64,000 bases of DNA. It comes from Clostridia bacterium (GTDB taxonomy: Bacteria; Bacillota; Clostridia; Oscillospirales; Acutalibacteraceae). The DNA lies in assembly GCA_017502085.1 (NCBI GenBank), contig JAFVVQ010000014.1, positions 1-64,000 of the forward strand, given 5' to 3'. Both the position numbers and the translations under genes were made by a program. Of the stretch, positions 52,540 to 61,542 are shown in pieces. The notes under the pieces are model-generated. The model was not told the origin of the DNA. It saw only the letters and a list, made by a program, of their open reading frames with translations, and did not search any database. The first letter of the stretch is position 1. Each line of letters opens with the position of its first letter.

Positions 52540-54168
52540 TTAAATATCTTCAGCAAGAATTCCGATTTCGTAGATAATACGGCTGATTATATGTTTTATT
52601 ATGCGGATGACCTTAACAAAGATATTCTCACCTTCATATTCAACGTCAACGCCCGCACCACCGTAGCAACCGATATTATTGCTCTTGAACTGATCACCGA
52701 AGAAATCAAGGTCTGCACCCTGACCTTCAATATCATAACCCGCACCGATAAGCGGTGAATCCGCTGAAAGCTTAAAGCTTTCTGGGTTGGAATAATCCGA
52801 GCCGACAAAACCGGGAACGGTGTTCATTGAACCCATATCAATCAGAGGCGGCTCACAATTGTAATAGCAGTTGTTACCGATTATATTGCCATCTCTGGGA
52901 AGATCCCATATATCATAGGCTACAAAACAGCCTTCCATGGGAATTATGATATTATTGACGATAAGTGAATCGTACATATCAATCAGGTGAAAATCACCGC
53001 AGTTGACAACAGTGTTATTATAGAAGCTTATATTATGTTCACCGGGATTAGCCGAAATTCTCGATCTGCCCCCGTTGTCGTTGACGGAAAGACAGTATCT
53101 GACGGTGTTGTTATGATGTCCGCTGTAATTCGGATTGTTGCACATAAAACGCATATTATCGTGAGAATAGATATACTGATAGGTGCAGTTATTAGAATGT
53201 GAGTCAAAGTCAACCGACATACCGTCGCCGTAATTCTTCTGACCTGCGATTTCGCAATACTGAATTATGCTGTTCTCGCTGCCCCAGAACCACATCGCCG
53301 CAGTAAAATACTGAATTTCGCCGTTTTCATCGAGACCTACACCTTGGCAGCAATTGATTGCTTTGCAATTCTGAACAATTGCACCGTCACAGATACCGAC
53401 GACTACGGCTTCGGCATCCATTTCGTGGAAATAGCAGTCTTCAACAAGAACACCTTTATTATAGATGGGATCGATATCTTCTTCCTCGCACCAGGGTGCC
53501 TGTTCATCATTCCATGAGCCCCAGAGAAGAACACCGTTTGCGCAGTTATATATCTCACAGCCTCTTACGGTGAAATCATTGACCGCATATCTTGAGCGTG
53601 CGGGCAGACCCTTGACAATAACGGCGGCTCTTGCACCTGCCGCACCGTGCTGAAAATCGTCTCGGCTTGTGACCTTGTAATTCTGAATATCGGTGAAAAG
53701 AATATTTTCGATAACAATGCCCTTCGACTCTTTTTCAAGAGTATCAACCCAGATGCCGCCGCCGTTGACCGCTTTGAGATGAAGGTCGGAAACAGTCACG
53801 TAAGAACAGTCAAAAAGCTGAAAAATGTCCTTTTTCTCGTTGGTGTAAAGCATTGCCTTCTTGCCCTCGCCGTAGGACGAAATTACAATGGGATTATCCT
53901 TCGTACCTTCGCAGGTAAGCATTACTGCACACTCATATTCACCGCCGTTACGGAAAAGGAAATGTGTGCCGGGTCCGATGCTGACATTCTTGAGACCCGC
54001 AATGGTTTTAACGGCGGTTTCGGGAGTCAGACCGTCGGCGGCATCATCACCGTCGATTGAGTCGATATAATAATTCTTCACGTTATCAGCAAACGAAAAC
54101 ATTGAATTGCTGACAAAAACAAGTGCAAAAACAAGTATAACAGAAATTACAGAAGTAAGTTTTTTCAT
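52540..54168 (-). CDS. Secreted right-handed beta-helix protein
   Basis: This 542-residue exported protein has a signal peptide (MKKLTSVISVILVFALVFVSNSM, cut near residue 27). After NYYIDSIDGDDAADGLTPETAVKTIAGL, a frequent N-terminal cap of secreted pectate-lyase-like enzymes, it folds as a parallel beta-helix with Asn-rich turns (GIVIENILFTDI, FTVRGCEIYNCANG, VLVEDCYFHEM, NSIIQYCEIAG, NTVRYCLSVND). It may degrade or bind a polysaccharide; no lyase residues can be assigned with certainty. The last 25 residues form a hydrophobic-basic helix (VKVIRIIKHIISRIIYEIG). It is 12 bases downstream of DUF362, last in the operon. Confidence 0.85.
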   Translation of the reverse strand: MKKLTSVISVILVFALVFVSNSMFSFADNVKNYYIDSIDGDDAADGLTPETAVKTIAGLKNVSIGPGTHFLFRNGGEYECAVMLTCEGTKDNPIVISSYGEGKKAMLYTNEKKDIFQLFDCSYVTVSDLHLKAVNGGGIWVDTLEKESKGIVIENILFTDIQNYKVTSRDDFQHGAAGARAAVIVKGLPARSRYAVNDFTVRGCEIYNCANGVLLWGSWNDEQAPWCEEEDIDPIYNKGVLVEDCYFHEMDAEAVVVGICDGAIVQNCKAINCCQGVGLDENGEIQYFTAAMWFWGSENSIIQYCEIAGQKNYGDGMSVDFDSHSNNCTYQYIYSHDNMRFMCNNPNYSGHHNNTVRYCLSVNDNGGRSRISANPGEHNISFYNNTVVNCGDFHLIDMYDSLIVNNIIIPMEGCFVAYDIWDLPRDGNIIGNNCYYNCEPPLIDMGSMNTVPGFVGSDYSNPESFKLSADSPLIGAGYDIEGQGADLDFFGDQFKSNNIGCYGGAGVDVEYEGENIFVKVIRIIKHIISRIIYEIGILAEDI

Positions 54169-54180
54169 AACATCACCTGA

Positions 54181-55047
54181 TTATTCAATTTCAATTAATT
54201 CATATTCCTTGGAACCATAGCCGATTTCTGCCGCAACATCAACTGTATGGATACCGTTACGGCTCTCAATACGCTCGATGAGATGGGGTTTGCCTTCATC
54301 GGAGCAGGCATAAACAAGATCCACACAAGCCTTATCGATTGCAACGGGGTCATCAGAAACAAGAATTCCGATATCGGCAATACAAGGGTCTTCAGCTACG
54401 GCGCAGCAATCACAGTCAACACTCATATTCTTCATTACGTTGATATAAACTATGTTGCCGTTAAAAAATCTGACAACGGAACCGGCGGCATCAGCCATAG
54501 ATTCAAGAAATGAATCGTGGTCGGAATTCCAGAAATCTGCGGGGTCGCCGACACCGTGGATATATCCCTTGCCGTATGATGAGGCAAATCCTATTGAAAG
54601 CTGCTTGAGAGCACCGCCGAAACCGCCCATCGGGTGACCCTTGAAGTGCGAAAGAACGAGCACGGAATCATAATTCGCCATATTCTTTCCAACAAAATTC
54701 TTCTTGATTTTTCTGCCTTCGGGGATTTCAAGCACAAGATCATCACCCTCGGCATCAAGCAAATCAACATCAAAATGCTCCGTCCAACCGTGGTCGGCAA
54801 ATAGCTGCAGATGCTTTTCGGTTGTGTTTCTCTGACCGTTATATGCGGTGTTGCATTCAACAACGGTGCCGCCTACTTCATCAACAATCGGTTTCCAGAA
54901 ATCGGGCCTGAGGAAATTCTGATTGCCCTTTTCACCCGAATGCACCTTGACGGCTACCCTGCCCTCAAGCTTTTTGCCGAGCATATTATAAAGTTCAACC
55001 ACCTTTTCGGGTGTAATGACTTTTGAAAAATATACCTTTGATTTCAT
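54181..55047 (-). CDS. DUF362 domain-containing protein
   Basis: This 288-residue cytoplasmic protein covers the DUF362 fold. Conserved blocks are VAVKVHSGEKGNQNFLRPDFW, NTAYNGQRNTTEKHL, LVLSHFKGHPMGGFGGALKQLSIGFAS, and CDCCAVAEDPCIADIGILVSDDPVAIDKACVDL, given here as separate known elements. The Cys cluster (CDCC...C) could bind iron-sulfur or another metal, but the usual C-terminal ferredoxin motif is absent. Its function is unknown. It is flanked in the same transcript by two secreted proteins, an unusual position for a cytoplasmic DUF362. AAAGGAG precedes the ATG. Confidence 0.85.
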   Translation of the reverse strand: MKSKVYFSKVITPEKVVELYNMLGKKLEGRVAVKVHSGEKGNQNFLRPDFWKPIVDEVGGTVVECNTAYNGQRNTTEKHLQLFADHGWTEHFDVDLLDAEGDDLVLEIPEGRKIKKNFVGKNMANYDSVLVLSHFKGHPMGGFGGALKQLSIGFASSYGKGYIHGVGDPADFWNSDHDSFLESMADAAGSVVRFFNGNIVYINVMKNMSVDCDCCAVAEDPCIADIGILVSDDPVAIDKACVDLVYACSDEGKPHLIERIESRNGIHTVDVAAEIGYGSKEYELIEIE

Positions 55048-55060
55048 AATTTTCTCCTTT

Positions 55061-56995
55061 TTATGAAACAGAAACCGAAACTCTGCCGTTGGATATAACC
55101 GATACGGTGAGAGTACCCGTTGCCTGATTCCATTCAGTTTTCATCTTTGCATTATTATTGCCTCTTGCGGTGACTGACGGCTCTGAAGAGAATCCCGAAA
55201 GTTCAATGACGCTTTCCCTGAAATTCCCGGGATCACTGCGTTTGCCTCCGGCCGCATACTCACGCATAAACTGATCTTCGTTTTCAAGACCTGCACATAC
55301 TTCATCGGTATCAAGACGCAAATTACACATATCTATATCGATTCTGCCGTCTGTTTCATCAATCATTGCGTAAGTGTGCGCAGGGAAAACCGCCTTGATA
55401 TTATTGCCGCTTTCGGGCAAAACATAGCTGACGGTCTGCTCACTGCCGATAGTTTTATTCTCGTTACTGTTAAAAATATAAACAGAGTCATTGATATCAA
55501 ACAGTACACCGTCACCCGAATAAGTTTCTTCATAGTGTTTGTTGAAAAATCGGATTTTAACAGGATTAATAAAAAGAAGATTGGAGAAATATCTGAAGTC
55601 GTTAAGAATATAACTCTCAGGCAAAACCGTTTCGGGGTCAGAATAAATCGGGAGAATGGGAATCAGATAGTATCTGCCCGTTGAAGGCACCCAATCTTTG
55701 GTACAGTTGAAAAAAATGTTATCGATTTTCTCCTGAATGAGAGTGAACGTATCGCAATAAAGCCCCTGAAGGAAGTGAGCATCGTTGCCGCCGACGGGAT
55801 ATGAATAAGGAATGCTCATTTTATATGCAACTTTAATATTTTCTTTTACCTCTTCCTTATCGGGCACACATCCGTCAAGCACTCTCTGATAGAATGGATA
55901 GAGCACCTCCCAGAAGGTCGGAGTCATAATAACTTCTCCGTCGACAAAATGATAGAGACCGCCACGGCTGAAGGTACCTTCTATAGCATAAACCGTTGCT
56001 CCGCCGACCATATCAGCTATCATATCGATACCGAAAAGTGCGGGCGGATATCTGACGGTTGTCACATCGGCAGGCTCGTTGGGTTTGACTCCGATATCAT
56101 CATAGTCGATGAAGCCCTCCTCATACCAGAGGAAGTTTTCAAGATTTACACCCCAGTTACCGCAAACACCATCAAGCCAGCAACCGAGGATATTCGCCTG
56201 AGATGCGAAATGTCTGCCGTGACCGTTGTGTTTATCCATTATAATAATATTCTCGGTGTTGCTTTTCAGAAGATCATAAAGGTCTCTGTCTTTGAGAATA
56301 TGATTGACATAATTAAGTTTTTTCCAGTAGATATATTCCATATCCTGCCAGATGAAAAGTCCGCCGTTTTCGGCGCACGCTTTGATGCAGGATTTGAGAC
56401 GGGCAAGGATGTTTTTATTAACGCCCCTGTCATCGGTAACCTCGTCATAAGCAAGTTTTTCATTGGTGACGCCATTCGTGGAAAGTTCAACCTGAACAAA
56501 GCCCATCATTGAGGGGTGATTCCTGAAAATCTCCGAAAGTTCCTCCTGAGTGAAGGGGTCTCGGGTTTTGTTGGTACAAAAACATTCCGACTGGCAAACA
56601 ATCGGTACGTTTGCCTTATCGGTTATTGTCAGAAGCTCATCCCAGAATTCAAGCTGACGTGCGGGTGTCATATCGGTTGTACCCTCGTCGATATAAATTA
56701 CCGCAAAATTTCTGACGTCCTCGGGCAATGCGTAATATGTTTTGATTGCGTATTCCGCAAATGCTTCGCCCGTCTGAGGTCCGCCCCAGATGGGACAGTT
56801 TCTTATCATAAACAGAGGATTCTCCTCGTCAACGTACATACGCAACCCATCAACTTTTTTGCGTGTACGGATTTCGGTTTTTACGTTCGGAATCTCATCA
56901 AGAGTAACGTAGTCGGTATCAACCGCACCCGCAAGTTCAAACGGAATCAAAAGAACAGAAATGACAGTAAGAATAATACAAATAAGTCTTTTCAA
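55061..56995 (-). CDS. Secreted GH98-like glycoside hydrolase candidate
   Basis: This 644-residue exported protein has a signal peptide (MKRLICIILTVISVLLIPFELAGA). The TIM-barrel-like N-terminal half has RNCPIWGGPQ, LPEDVRNFAVIYIDE, VPIVCQSECF, FVQVELSTNG, LFIWQDMEY, LGCWLDGVCGNWGVNLENFLWYEEG and VGGATVYAIEG. The general plan and the CGNWG...WYEEG block recall GH98 (endo-beta-galactosidases, blood-group cleaving and xylanases), but I cannot confirm the family. The C-terminal third is beta-sandwich. A TTG start at 56995 has GGAGG seven bases upstream. It is first in the operon with DUF362 and beta-helix genes. Confidence 0.5.
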   Translation of the reverse strand: MKRLICIILTVISVLLIPFELAGAVDTDYVTLDEIPNVKTEIRTRKKVDGLRMYVDEENPLFMIRNCPIWGGPQTGEAFAEYAIKTYYALPEDVRNFAVIYIDEGTTDMTPARQLEFWDELLTITDKANVPIVCQSECFCTNKTRDPFTQEELSEIFRNHPSMMGFVQVELSTNGVTNEKLAYDEVTDDRGVNKNILARLKSCIKACAENGGLFIWQDMEYIYWKKLNYVNHILKDRDLYDLLKSNTENIIIMDKHNGHGRHFASQANILGCWLDGVCGNWGVNLENFLWYEEGFIDYDDIGVKPNEPADVTTVRYPPALFGIDMIADMVGGATVYAIEGTFSRGGLYHFVDGEVIMTPTFWEVLYPFYQRVLDGCVPDKEEVKENIKVAYKMSIPYSYPVGGNDAHFLQGLYCDTFTLIQEKIDNIFFNCTKDWVPSTGRYYLIPILPIYSDPETVLPESYILNDFRYFSNLLFINPVKIRFFNKHYEETYSGDGVLFDINDSVYIFNSNENKTIGSEQTVSYVLPESGNNIKAVFPAHTYAMIDETDGRIDIDMCNLRLDTDEVCAGLENEDQFMREYAAGGKRSDPGNFRESVIELSGFSSEPSVTARGNNNAKMKTEWNQATGTLTVSVISNGRVSVSVS

Positions 56996-57061
56996 AATGC
57001 CGCCTCCAATCTTCTATATATGATATCATACTTATATTTACTTTACAATATTATATCATAT

Positions 57062-57097
57062 AAAAATAACCGCATACGGAAATCCGTCTGCGGTTAT
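57062..57097 (-). terminator. Terminator of the TRAP permease gene
   Basis: The stem pairs ATAACCGCA (57066-57074) with TGCGGTTAT (57089-57097), extended inward by ACGGA/TCCGT. On the minus strand it is followed by TTTTTAT. It separates the transporter from the GH98-like operon downstream. Confidence 0.8.
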
Positions 57098-57104
57098 GAA
57101 TTAT

Positions 57105-59243
57105 TTATGCAGCCTTTGCGGCTTTTTCTTTGTTGCCGCCATCCTTGATCCTGACAAATTTCTGAAGAAGAACCAGAATTACCATCAGAGCAAGACCGGC
57201 AACGTCGGTCTGCCATCCGGGAATAATCATCAGCAGACCGCCGGCAAGAGACATTGCTCTCTCCCAGACGGGCATTTTTCTGAAGAGGTAACCCTCCATA
57301 CCCGCAGACAAAAAGCAAATGCCGCAGACAGCCGTTATAACAAGAAGAACAACATCATACCATACGGTCGGAATACCCATATCGACGCCGATAAGCATCT
57401 GGGGACTGTAAGCAAAGATATAGGGAACAATAAACGCCGTAATTGCCAATCGGGTCGCCGTGACACCCGTTTTCAGCGGATTTGAATTTGCAATCGCCGA
57501 ACCTGCATATGCAGCAAGAGCAACGGGAGGAGTAATATCGGCAACGATACCGAAATAGAAAACAAACATATGAGCCGCAAGCATCGGAATACCCATCTTG
57601 ATAAGAATAGGTGCGGTGATGGTGGCCATAATTACGTAGTTTGCGGTAGTCGGAACGCCCATACCGAGAACTATGCAGCAAAGCATGGTGAGAACAAGTG
57701 CAAGGAAAGTGCTGTTTTCGGCAATGGGAACAAGTGTGTTAATGAGAAGCTGACCGAGTGCTGTCATGGTTACAACACCTGAAATAAGACCTGCCATACC
57801 GCAGGCAACCGCAACGCCGACGGTATTCTTTGCACCGTTTTCAAGCGATTCGATAACCGTTTTAGGGGATAATGCATCGGCATCCTTCGTAATGAATGAA
57901 AGCAGGAAACATACAACCATGCCTGCAAAAACAGCAATCTGCATATTCTTTGTTCCGAAAGGAAGCCATACACCGAGTGTAACTGCGATGGGAATAAGAG
58001 GAAGCACGAGCTTCCATGCATTTTTCTTATTAATCTTGTGAGGAACGAGGCTTACCGTAAGCGACGTAAGAATCGCAAAACAAGCCGATACACCTGCACT
58101 GAAATAATTCATGCAGATAACAAGAACAACTATGGGAAGAAGAAGATAGCCGTTTCTTAAAATAAGCTTGAAGAAATTGGGAATTGCATCCTTGGGAAGA
58201 CCCTTGAGACCAAGCTTCTTAGCCTCAAAATGGATCATAAGGAAGATACCCATAAAGTAAAGAACAGCGGGAAGAATTGCAGCTATTGCAATTTTCGAAT
58301 AGGGAACTTCCGTCATCTCAGACATAAGGAATGCCGCCGCGCCCATAATCGGAGGCATAATCTGACCGCCCGTTGAAGCCGCTGCTTCAACTGCCGCTGC
58401 AAATTCGGGCTTATAACCCGTTCTCTTCATCAGCGGAATTGTGATTGAACCGCTGCCGACTGTGTTTGCAACAGAGGAGTCTGAATACATACCTTCGAGA
58501 GCACTCGAAATAACCGCAACCTTTGCAGGTCCGCCGATTGATGCGCCCGCAATGGAATTCGCGAGGTTAACAAAGAATGTACCGATACCGGTTCTTTCAA
58601 GAAGAGCACCGAGAATAATAAACAGAACTATGAACGTTGTGCAGACATAAACGGGGGTTGAAAACATACCGTTTGAAACATCGTAGAAAAGACCGTACAT
58701 AAGGTTTCTGATCGCGGTATTGGGGTTATCCGTAAAAGCTTTTACAGTCGCATAAAGCACAAAAGCACCCGCAACGAAAATAATCGGAAGACCGACCGCA
58801 CGTCTGACAAGTTCAACAAGCAGAATAATTGCAATCAGTGCAACGATAATTTCAAGAGTTCCGATTCTCTTGCTCATCATAATAATCTGTTCTTGAAAAA
58901 TCGTATAATAGAGAAAACATCCCGAACTGACAATTGCAAGAATAATATCATAAACAGGAACGTGGTTTATTTTTTTGGTCTGTGCCTTATAGGCAGGAAA
59001 AATGATAAAGCCGATGAACATCATGAAAGCCATAAACGTTGTCAGCTTTGTATATTTTGTTGCTGTGGGAAAAATAAGAGCCATTGAAATCATATAAAGG
59101 CTGAATGCAGCCATTATAGCTGTGATTACCGTTTTTCTCCATCCGGTAAAAACTCTGATATTGCTTTCGCGGTCAAATTCCTGCATTATTTTTTCGGAAT
59201 CAACCTTTTCAAGCTCAAGATCGTTTTTAACAGCTTCGCTCAA
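57105..59243 (-). CDS. TRAP transporter permease, fused 4TM/12TM (DctQM-type)
   Basis: This 712-residue membrane protein is the fused small-plus-large permease used by TAXI-type TRAP transporters, secondary importers driven by an ion gradient. About 18 hydrophobic segments are seen. Signature blocks are EGMYSDSSVANTVGSGSITIPLMKR, AAASTGGQIMPPIMGAAAFLMSE, GMGVPTTANYVIMATI and YFGIVADITPPVALAAYAGSAIA. The gene starts at TTG 59243, preceded by AAGGGGC; the ATG at 59312 lies inside a hairpin and is unlikely. It lies 94 bases downstream of the TAXI binding-protein gene. The solute is unknown. Confidence 0.93.
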   Translation of the reverse strand: MSEAVKNDLELEKVDSEKIMQEFDRESNIRVFTGWRKTVITAIMAAFSLYMISMALIFPTATKYTKLTTFMAFMMFIGFIIFPAYKAQTKKINHVPVYDIILAIVSSGCFLYYTIFQEQIIMMSKRIGTLEIIVALIAIILLVELVRRAVGLPIIFVAGAFVLYATVKAFTDNPNTAIRNLMYGLFYDVSNGMFSTPVYVCTTFIVLFIILGALLERTGIGTFFVNLANSIAGASIGGPAKVAVISSALEGMYSDSSVANTVGSGSITIPLMKRTGYKPEFAAAVEAAASTGGQIMPPIMGAAAFLMSEMTEVPYSKIAIAAILPAVLYFMGIFLMIHFEAKKLGLKGLPKDAIPNFFKLILRNGYLLLPIVVLVICMNYFSAGVSACFAILTSLTVSLVPHKINKKNAWKLVLPLIPIAVTLGVWLPFGTKNMQIAVFAGMVVCFLLSFITKDADALSPKTVIESLENGAKNTVGVAVACGMAGLISGVVTMTALGQLLINTLVPIAENSTFLALVLTMLCCIVLGMGVPTTANYVIMATITAPILIKMGIPMLAAHMFVFYFGIVADITPPVALAAYAGSAIANSNPLKTGVTATRLAITAFIVPYIFAYSPQMLIGVDMGIPTVWYDVVLLVITAVCGICFLSAGMEGYLFRKMPVWERAMSLAGGLLMIIPGWQTDVAGLALMVILVLLQKFVRIKDGGNKEKAAKAA

Positions 59244-59280
59244 GCTTTTTCGCCCCTTTCGTGGATTTGATATTGCTATA

Positions 59281-59313
59281 AGAAAAATGCCGCAATTATA
59301 AAATCGCGGCATT
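59281..59313 (-). terminator. Attenuator-like hairpin between TAXI and TRAP genes
   Basis: On the minus strand, AATGCCGC (rc of 59306-59313) pairs with GCGGCATT (rc of 59286-59293), followed by TTTTTCT. It probably lowers permease expression relative to the binding protein, a common design in importer operons. Confidence 0.75.
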
Positions 59314-59337
59314 AGGGTTAATGAAGCGGATCAGAAA

Positions 59338-60330
59338 TTATTCGATTATGCCTGCCTCTTTGTAATACTTGGCAGCACCGGCATGAAGAGGAACTTCACC
59401 GATAGCGGAAGCGGCGATATCAGTTTTCATTTCCTTGCCCTTTGCGTGAGCGGTAGCGATATCAGCCTGTTTCTCCCAAAGGTCCTTTGTGATCTGATAT
59501 GCCTGTTCTTCGCTCATATCGTTAGAAACAACGTATGTTGCCATGATTGCAACTGTGTTTACGGGAGCGGAGATGAAAGGATAGTCAGTTGCAGTCATTT
59601 CATACTTGGCATAGAATGTATAGTCATTCATAAGCTTTGAAATAACAGCTTCGCCGAGGTCAACAACAACAACTTCTGTTGAAGTTGCAAGTTCGGTAAT
59701 AGCGGGAGTGGGAGTACCTGCGGTAAGGAAAGCGGCATCGATTGAGCCGTCCTTAAGCTGTGCGGCAGCATCGCCGAAGGAAGCAGCGGTCTTGTTGATA
59801 TCCTTGTCAATATCGAGACCTGCAGCTGCAAGAATCTGAGTAGCATTGTAGTAAACGCCTGAGCCTGCATCGCCGACTGCAACGTTCTTACCCTTGAGGT
59901 CAGCAACTGACTTGATGCCTGATGCCTTTGTTGCAACGATCTGGCAAACCTCGGGATAAACGCAACCGATAGCTGAGAATGACTTGATGGGAGAAGCAAA
60001 GCCGTTTGTACCTGCATAAGCATAGTTCATAACGTCGTTCTGAACGATAGCCATCTGATAGTCACCGTCTTCGATGCCTTCGATGTTAGCCTGTGAACCG
60101 CCTGTTGAAAGAACTTCAAAAGTATAATCAGCTGTGTTGAGAATCTGGCAAGCAGCAGTTGTGAAGCCATAGTATGTACCTGTGTTGCCGCCTGTGCCAA
60201 CCTTAACTTTTGAAATCATACCTGTTGAGGGTGCATCGGGATCTGCTGTGGGCTTATCTCCGCAAGCAGTGCAGAAAAGCAGAGCAAAAACGAGAATAAG
60301 CGAGAGAGCGATGGCAAGTTTTTTCTTCAT
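59338..60330 (-). CDS. TAXI-family TRAP transporter solute-binding lipoprotein
   Basis: This 330-residue protein captures the solute outside the membrane and delivers it to the TRAP permease. It has a signal with lipobox FCTAC (Cys23), then the TAXI fold: VGTGGNTGTYYGFTTAACQIL, EVLSTGGSQANIEGIEDGDYQMAIVQNDV, LKGKNVAVGDAGSGVYYNATQIL, LKDGSIDAAFLTAGTPTPAI and the C-terminal LHAGAAKYYKEAGI. TAXI proteins are known to take glutamate or related carboxylates, though most are uncharacterised. The ATG at 60330 follows CAGGAGG. It has its own strong promoter and is highly expressed by codon bias. Confidence 0.94.
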   Translation of the reverse strand: MKKKLAIALSLILVFALLFCTACGDKPTADPDAPSTGMISKVKVGTGGNTGTYYGFTTAACQILNTADYTFEVLSTGGSQANIEGIEDGDYQMAIVQNDVMNYAYAGTNGFASPIKSFSAIGCVYPEVCQIVATKASGIKSVADLKGKNVAVGDAGSGVYYNATQILAAAGLDIDKDINKTAASFGDAAAQLKDGSIDAAFLTAGTPTPAITELATSTEVVVVDLGEAVISKLMNDYTFYAKYEMTATDYPFISAPVNTVAIMATYVVSNDMSEEQAYQITKDLWEKQADIATAHAKGKEMKTDIAASAIGEVPLHAGAAKYYKEAGIIE

Positions 60331-60356
60331 AAATAAACCTCCTGATTTGTTCTCTG

Positions 60357-60371
60357 TGCATAAAAAATGCA
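60357..60371. promoter_or_regulatory. Palindrome in the TAXI gene leader
   Basis: TGCAT (60357-60361), five A's, ATGCA (60367-60371), 24 bases downstream of the -10 box in the direction of transcription. It may be an operator. Confidence 0.35.
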
Positions 60372-60394
60372 TTCTGAGAAGTAGATTTAAATGC

Positions 60395-60423
60395 ATTATA
60401 AACTATTTTTTAAAAATATGCAA
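60395..60423 (-). promoter_or_regulatory. Promoter of the TAXI-TRAP unit
   Basis: On the minus strand, TTGCAT (rc of 60418-60423), 17 bases, TATAAT (rc of 60395-60400), 64 bases before the ATG. Confidence 0.75.
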
Positions 60424-60492
60424 GAGAAATTTGTAAATATTTATTAATTATACAGTTTCAGTATATTCATATTTTGAAATAAAAGATCTGAT

Positions 60493-61542
60493 TCAGATTT
60501 CAATTCTCCACTTTATCTGACGGATTTCGCAAGGCATATCCTCCCCGTCTGCGGAGTAGAAAACAGTCAGCAGAGTTCCGTCATCAAGCTCAACGGTTGA
60601 CGGATAACCGATATCGTCACTTGCCGTATTCTCATAAAGTCGGATATCCTTTTCCCACGTTTCTCCGCCGTCAAGACTTATCATCGCCATAATTCCGTAC
60701 GGCTGTTTTCTGCGGCCGTAGGTCGAAACGATAACTCCCGAACTGAGTCTGATAAGATGAGGCGGTGCACCGCCCGTTCTGTCAAGCAGCATTTCAGGTT
60801 TACTCCAGGTCTTGCCGCAATCATCGGACACACTCTGAAACGTTGTGAAATCAAAGTCATTCTCGCCTCGGATATGGCAAAGGAGTCTGCCGTCGGGAAG
60901 CTCAATCATATGAGGTTCATTGAGAAAAATGCCGTTACCCTGATTGGGTATTCTTCCCACAAATTCAGCTTCTCCGCTTTCTGTATTTATATAATGAAAC
61001 TCGATTCCTTCTTCGACCTTGTCAAAATTATTGCCCGCCCACAGAACTTTTCCGTTGCTGAGGAAAGTTCCGCCGTGAGGCGAAGTTACGGGTGAATGAA
61101 AAAGTCTGCCGAAGGTTTTACCGCAATCGTGACTGATACGGAAAGTTGCACCGAGATATTTCTCCTCGTCCTCGGGTGTGATGGTATTGATATATGCCTG
61201 AACGTATGCATTATCTTTATTGTAGTCTCTCTGCATATCGGCGGTATTATTGAACGAGCTGAATATAACTCCGCTTTCGCCGAAAACACAGATACCCGCA
61301 TCCCTGTCATCAAGCGGAGTATCTATGACAGGCGAAGGCAGAGAATAAGTTTCTCCGTCATCGTCACTGAAGCAGATTACCGCCTTACCGAACGGACAGA
61401 CGTGTTCGATTCTGAAACCCGATGCACCGACTGCGATTCTGCCATCCTGCAGACGGGCAACGGTGGGCCATCCGAAATAGTTATGATGACTGTATGGGTT
61501 GGATACAATGGTTTTTGCTTTTTCGGTTACGGTTACTTTCAA
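60493..61542 (-). CDS. Sialidase-like beta-propeller (BNR repeats)
   Basis: This 349-residue six-bladed beta-propeller has four Asp-box (BNR) motifs: SDDDGETYS, SHDCGKTFG, SDDCGKTWS and SLDGGETWE. The N-terminal strand has FGWPTVARLQDGRIAV where true GH33 sialidases carry the RIP motif, so the first arginine of the sialic-acid triad appears missing and the substrate may be different. No signal peptide is present, so it acts inside the cell. It starts at TTG 61542, with AAGGAG upstream, overlapping the Gfo/Idh stop by four bases. A weak hairpin at 60486-60498 overlaps its stop. Confidence 0.85.
   Translation of the reverse strand: MKVTVTEKAKTIVSNPYSHHNYFGWPTVARLQDGRIAVGASGFRIEHVCPFGKAVICFSDDDGETYSLPSPVIDTPLDDRDAGICVFGESGVIFSSFNNTADMQRDYNKDNAYVQAYINTITPEDEEKYLGATFRISHDCGKTFGRLFHSPVTSPHGGTFLSNGKVLWAGNNFDKVEEGIEFHYINTESGEAEFVGRIPNQGNGIFLNEPHMIELPDGRLLCHIRGENDFDFTTFQSVSDDCGKTWSKPEMLLDRTGGAPPHLIRLSSGVIVSTYGRRKQPYGIMAMISLDGGETWEKDIRLYENTASDDIGYPSTVELDDGTLLTVFYSADGEDMPCEIRQIKWRIEI

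Noticed and set aside
55949..57148. Two plus-strand open frames opposite the GH98-like and TRAP genes
   Set aside because: They overlap well-supported minus-strand genes and their hairpins, and lack ribosome sites.
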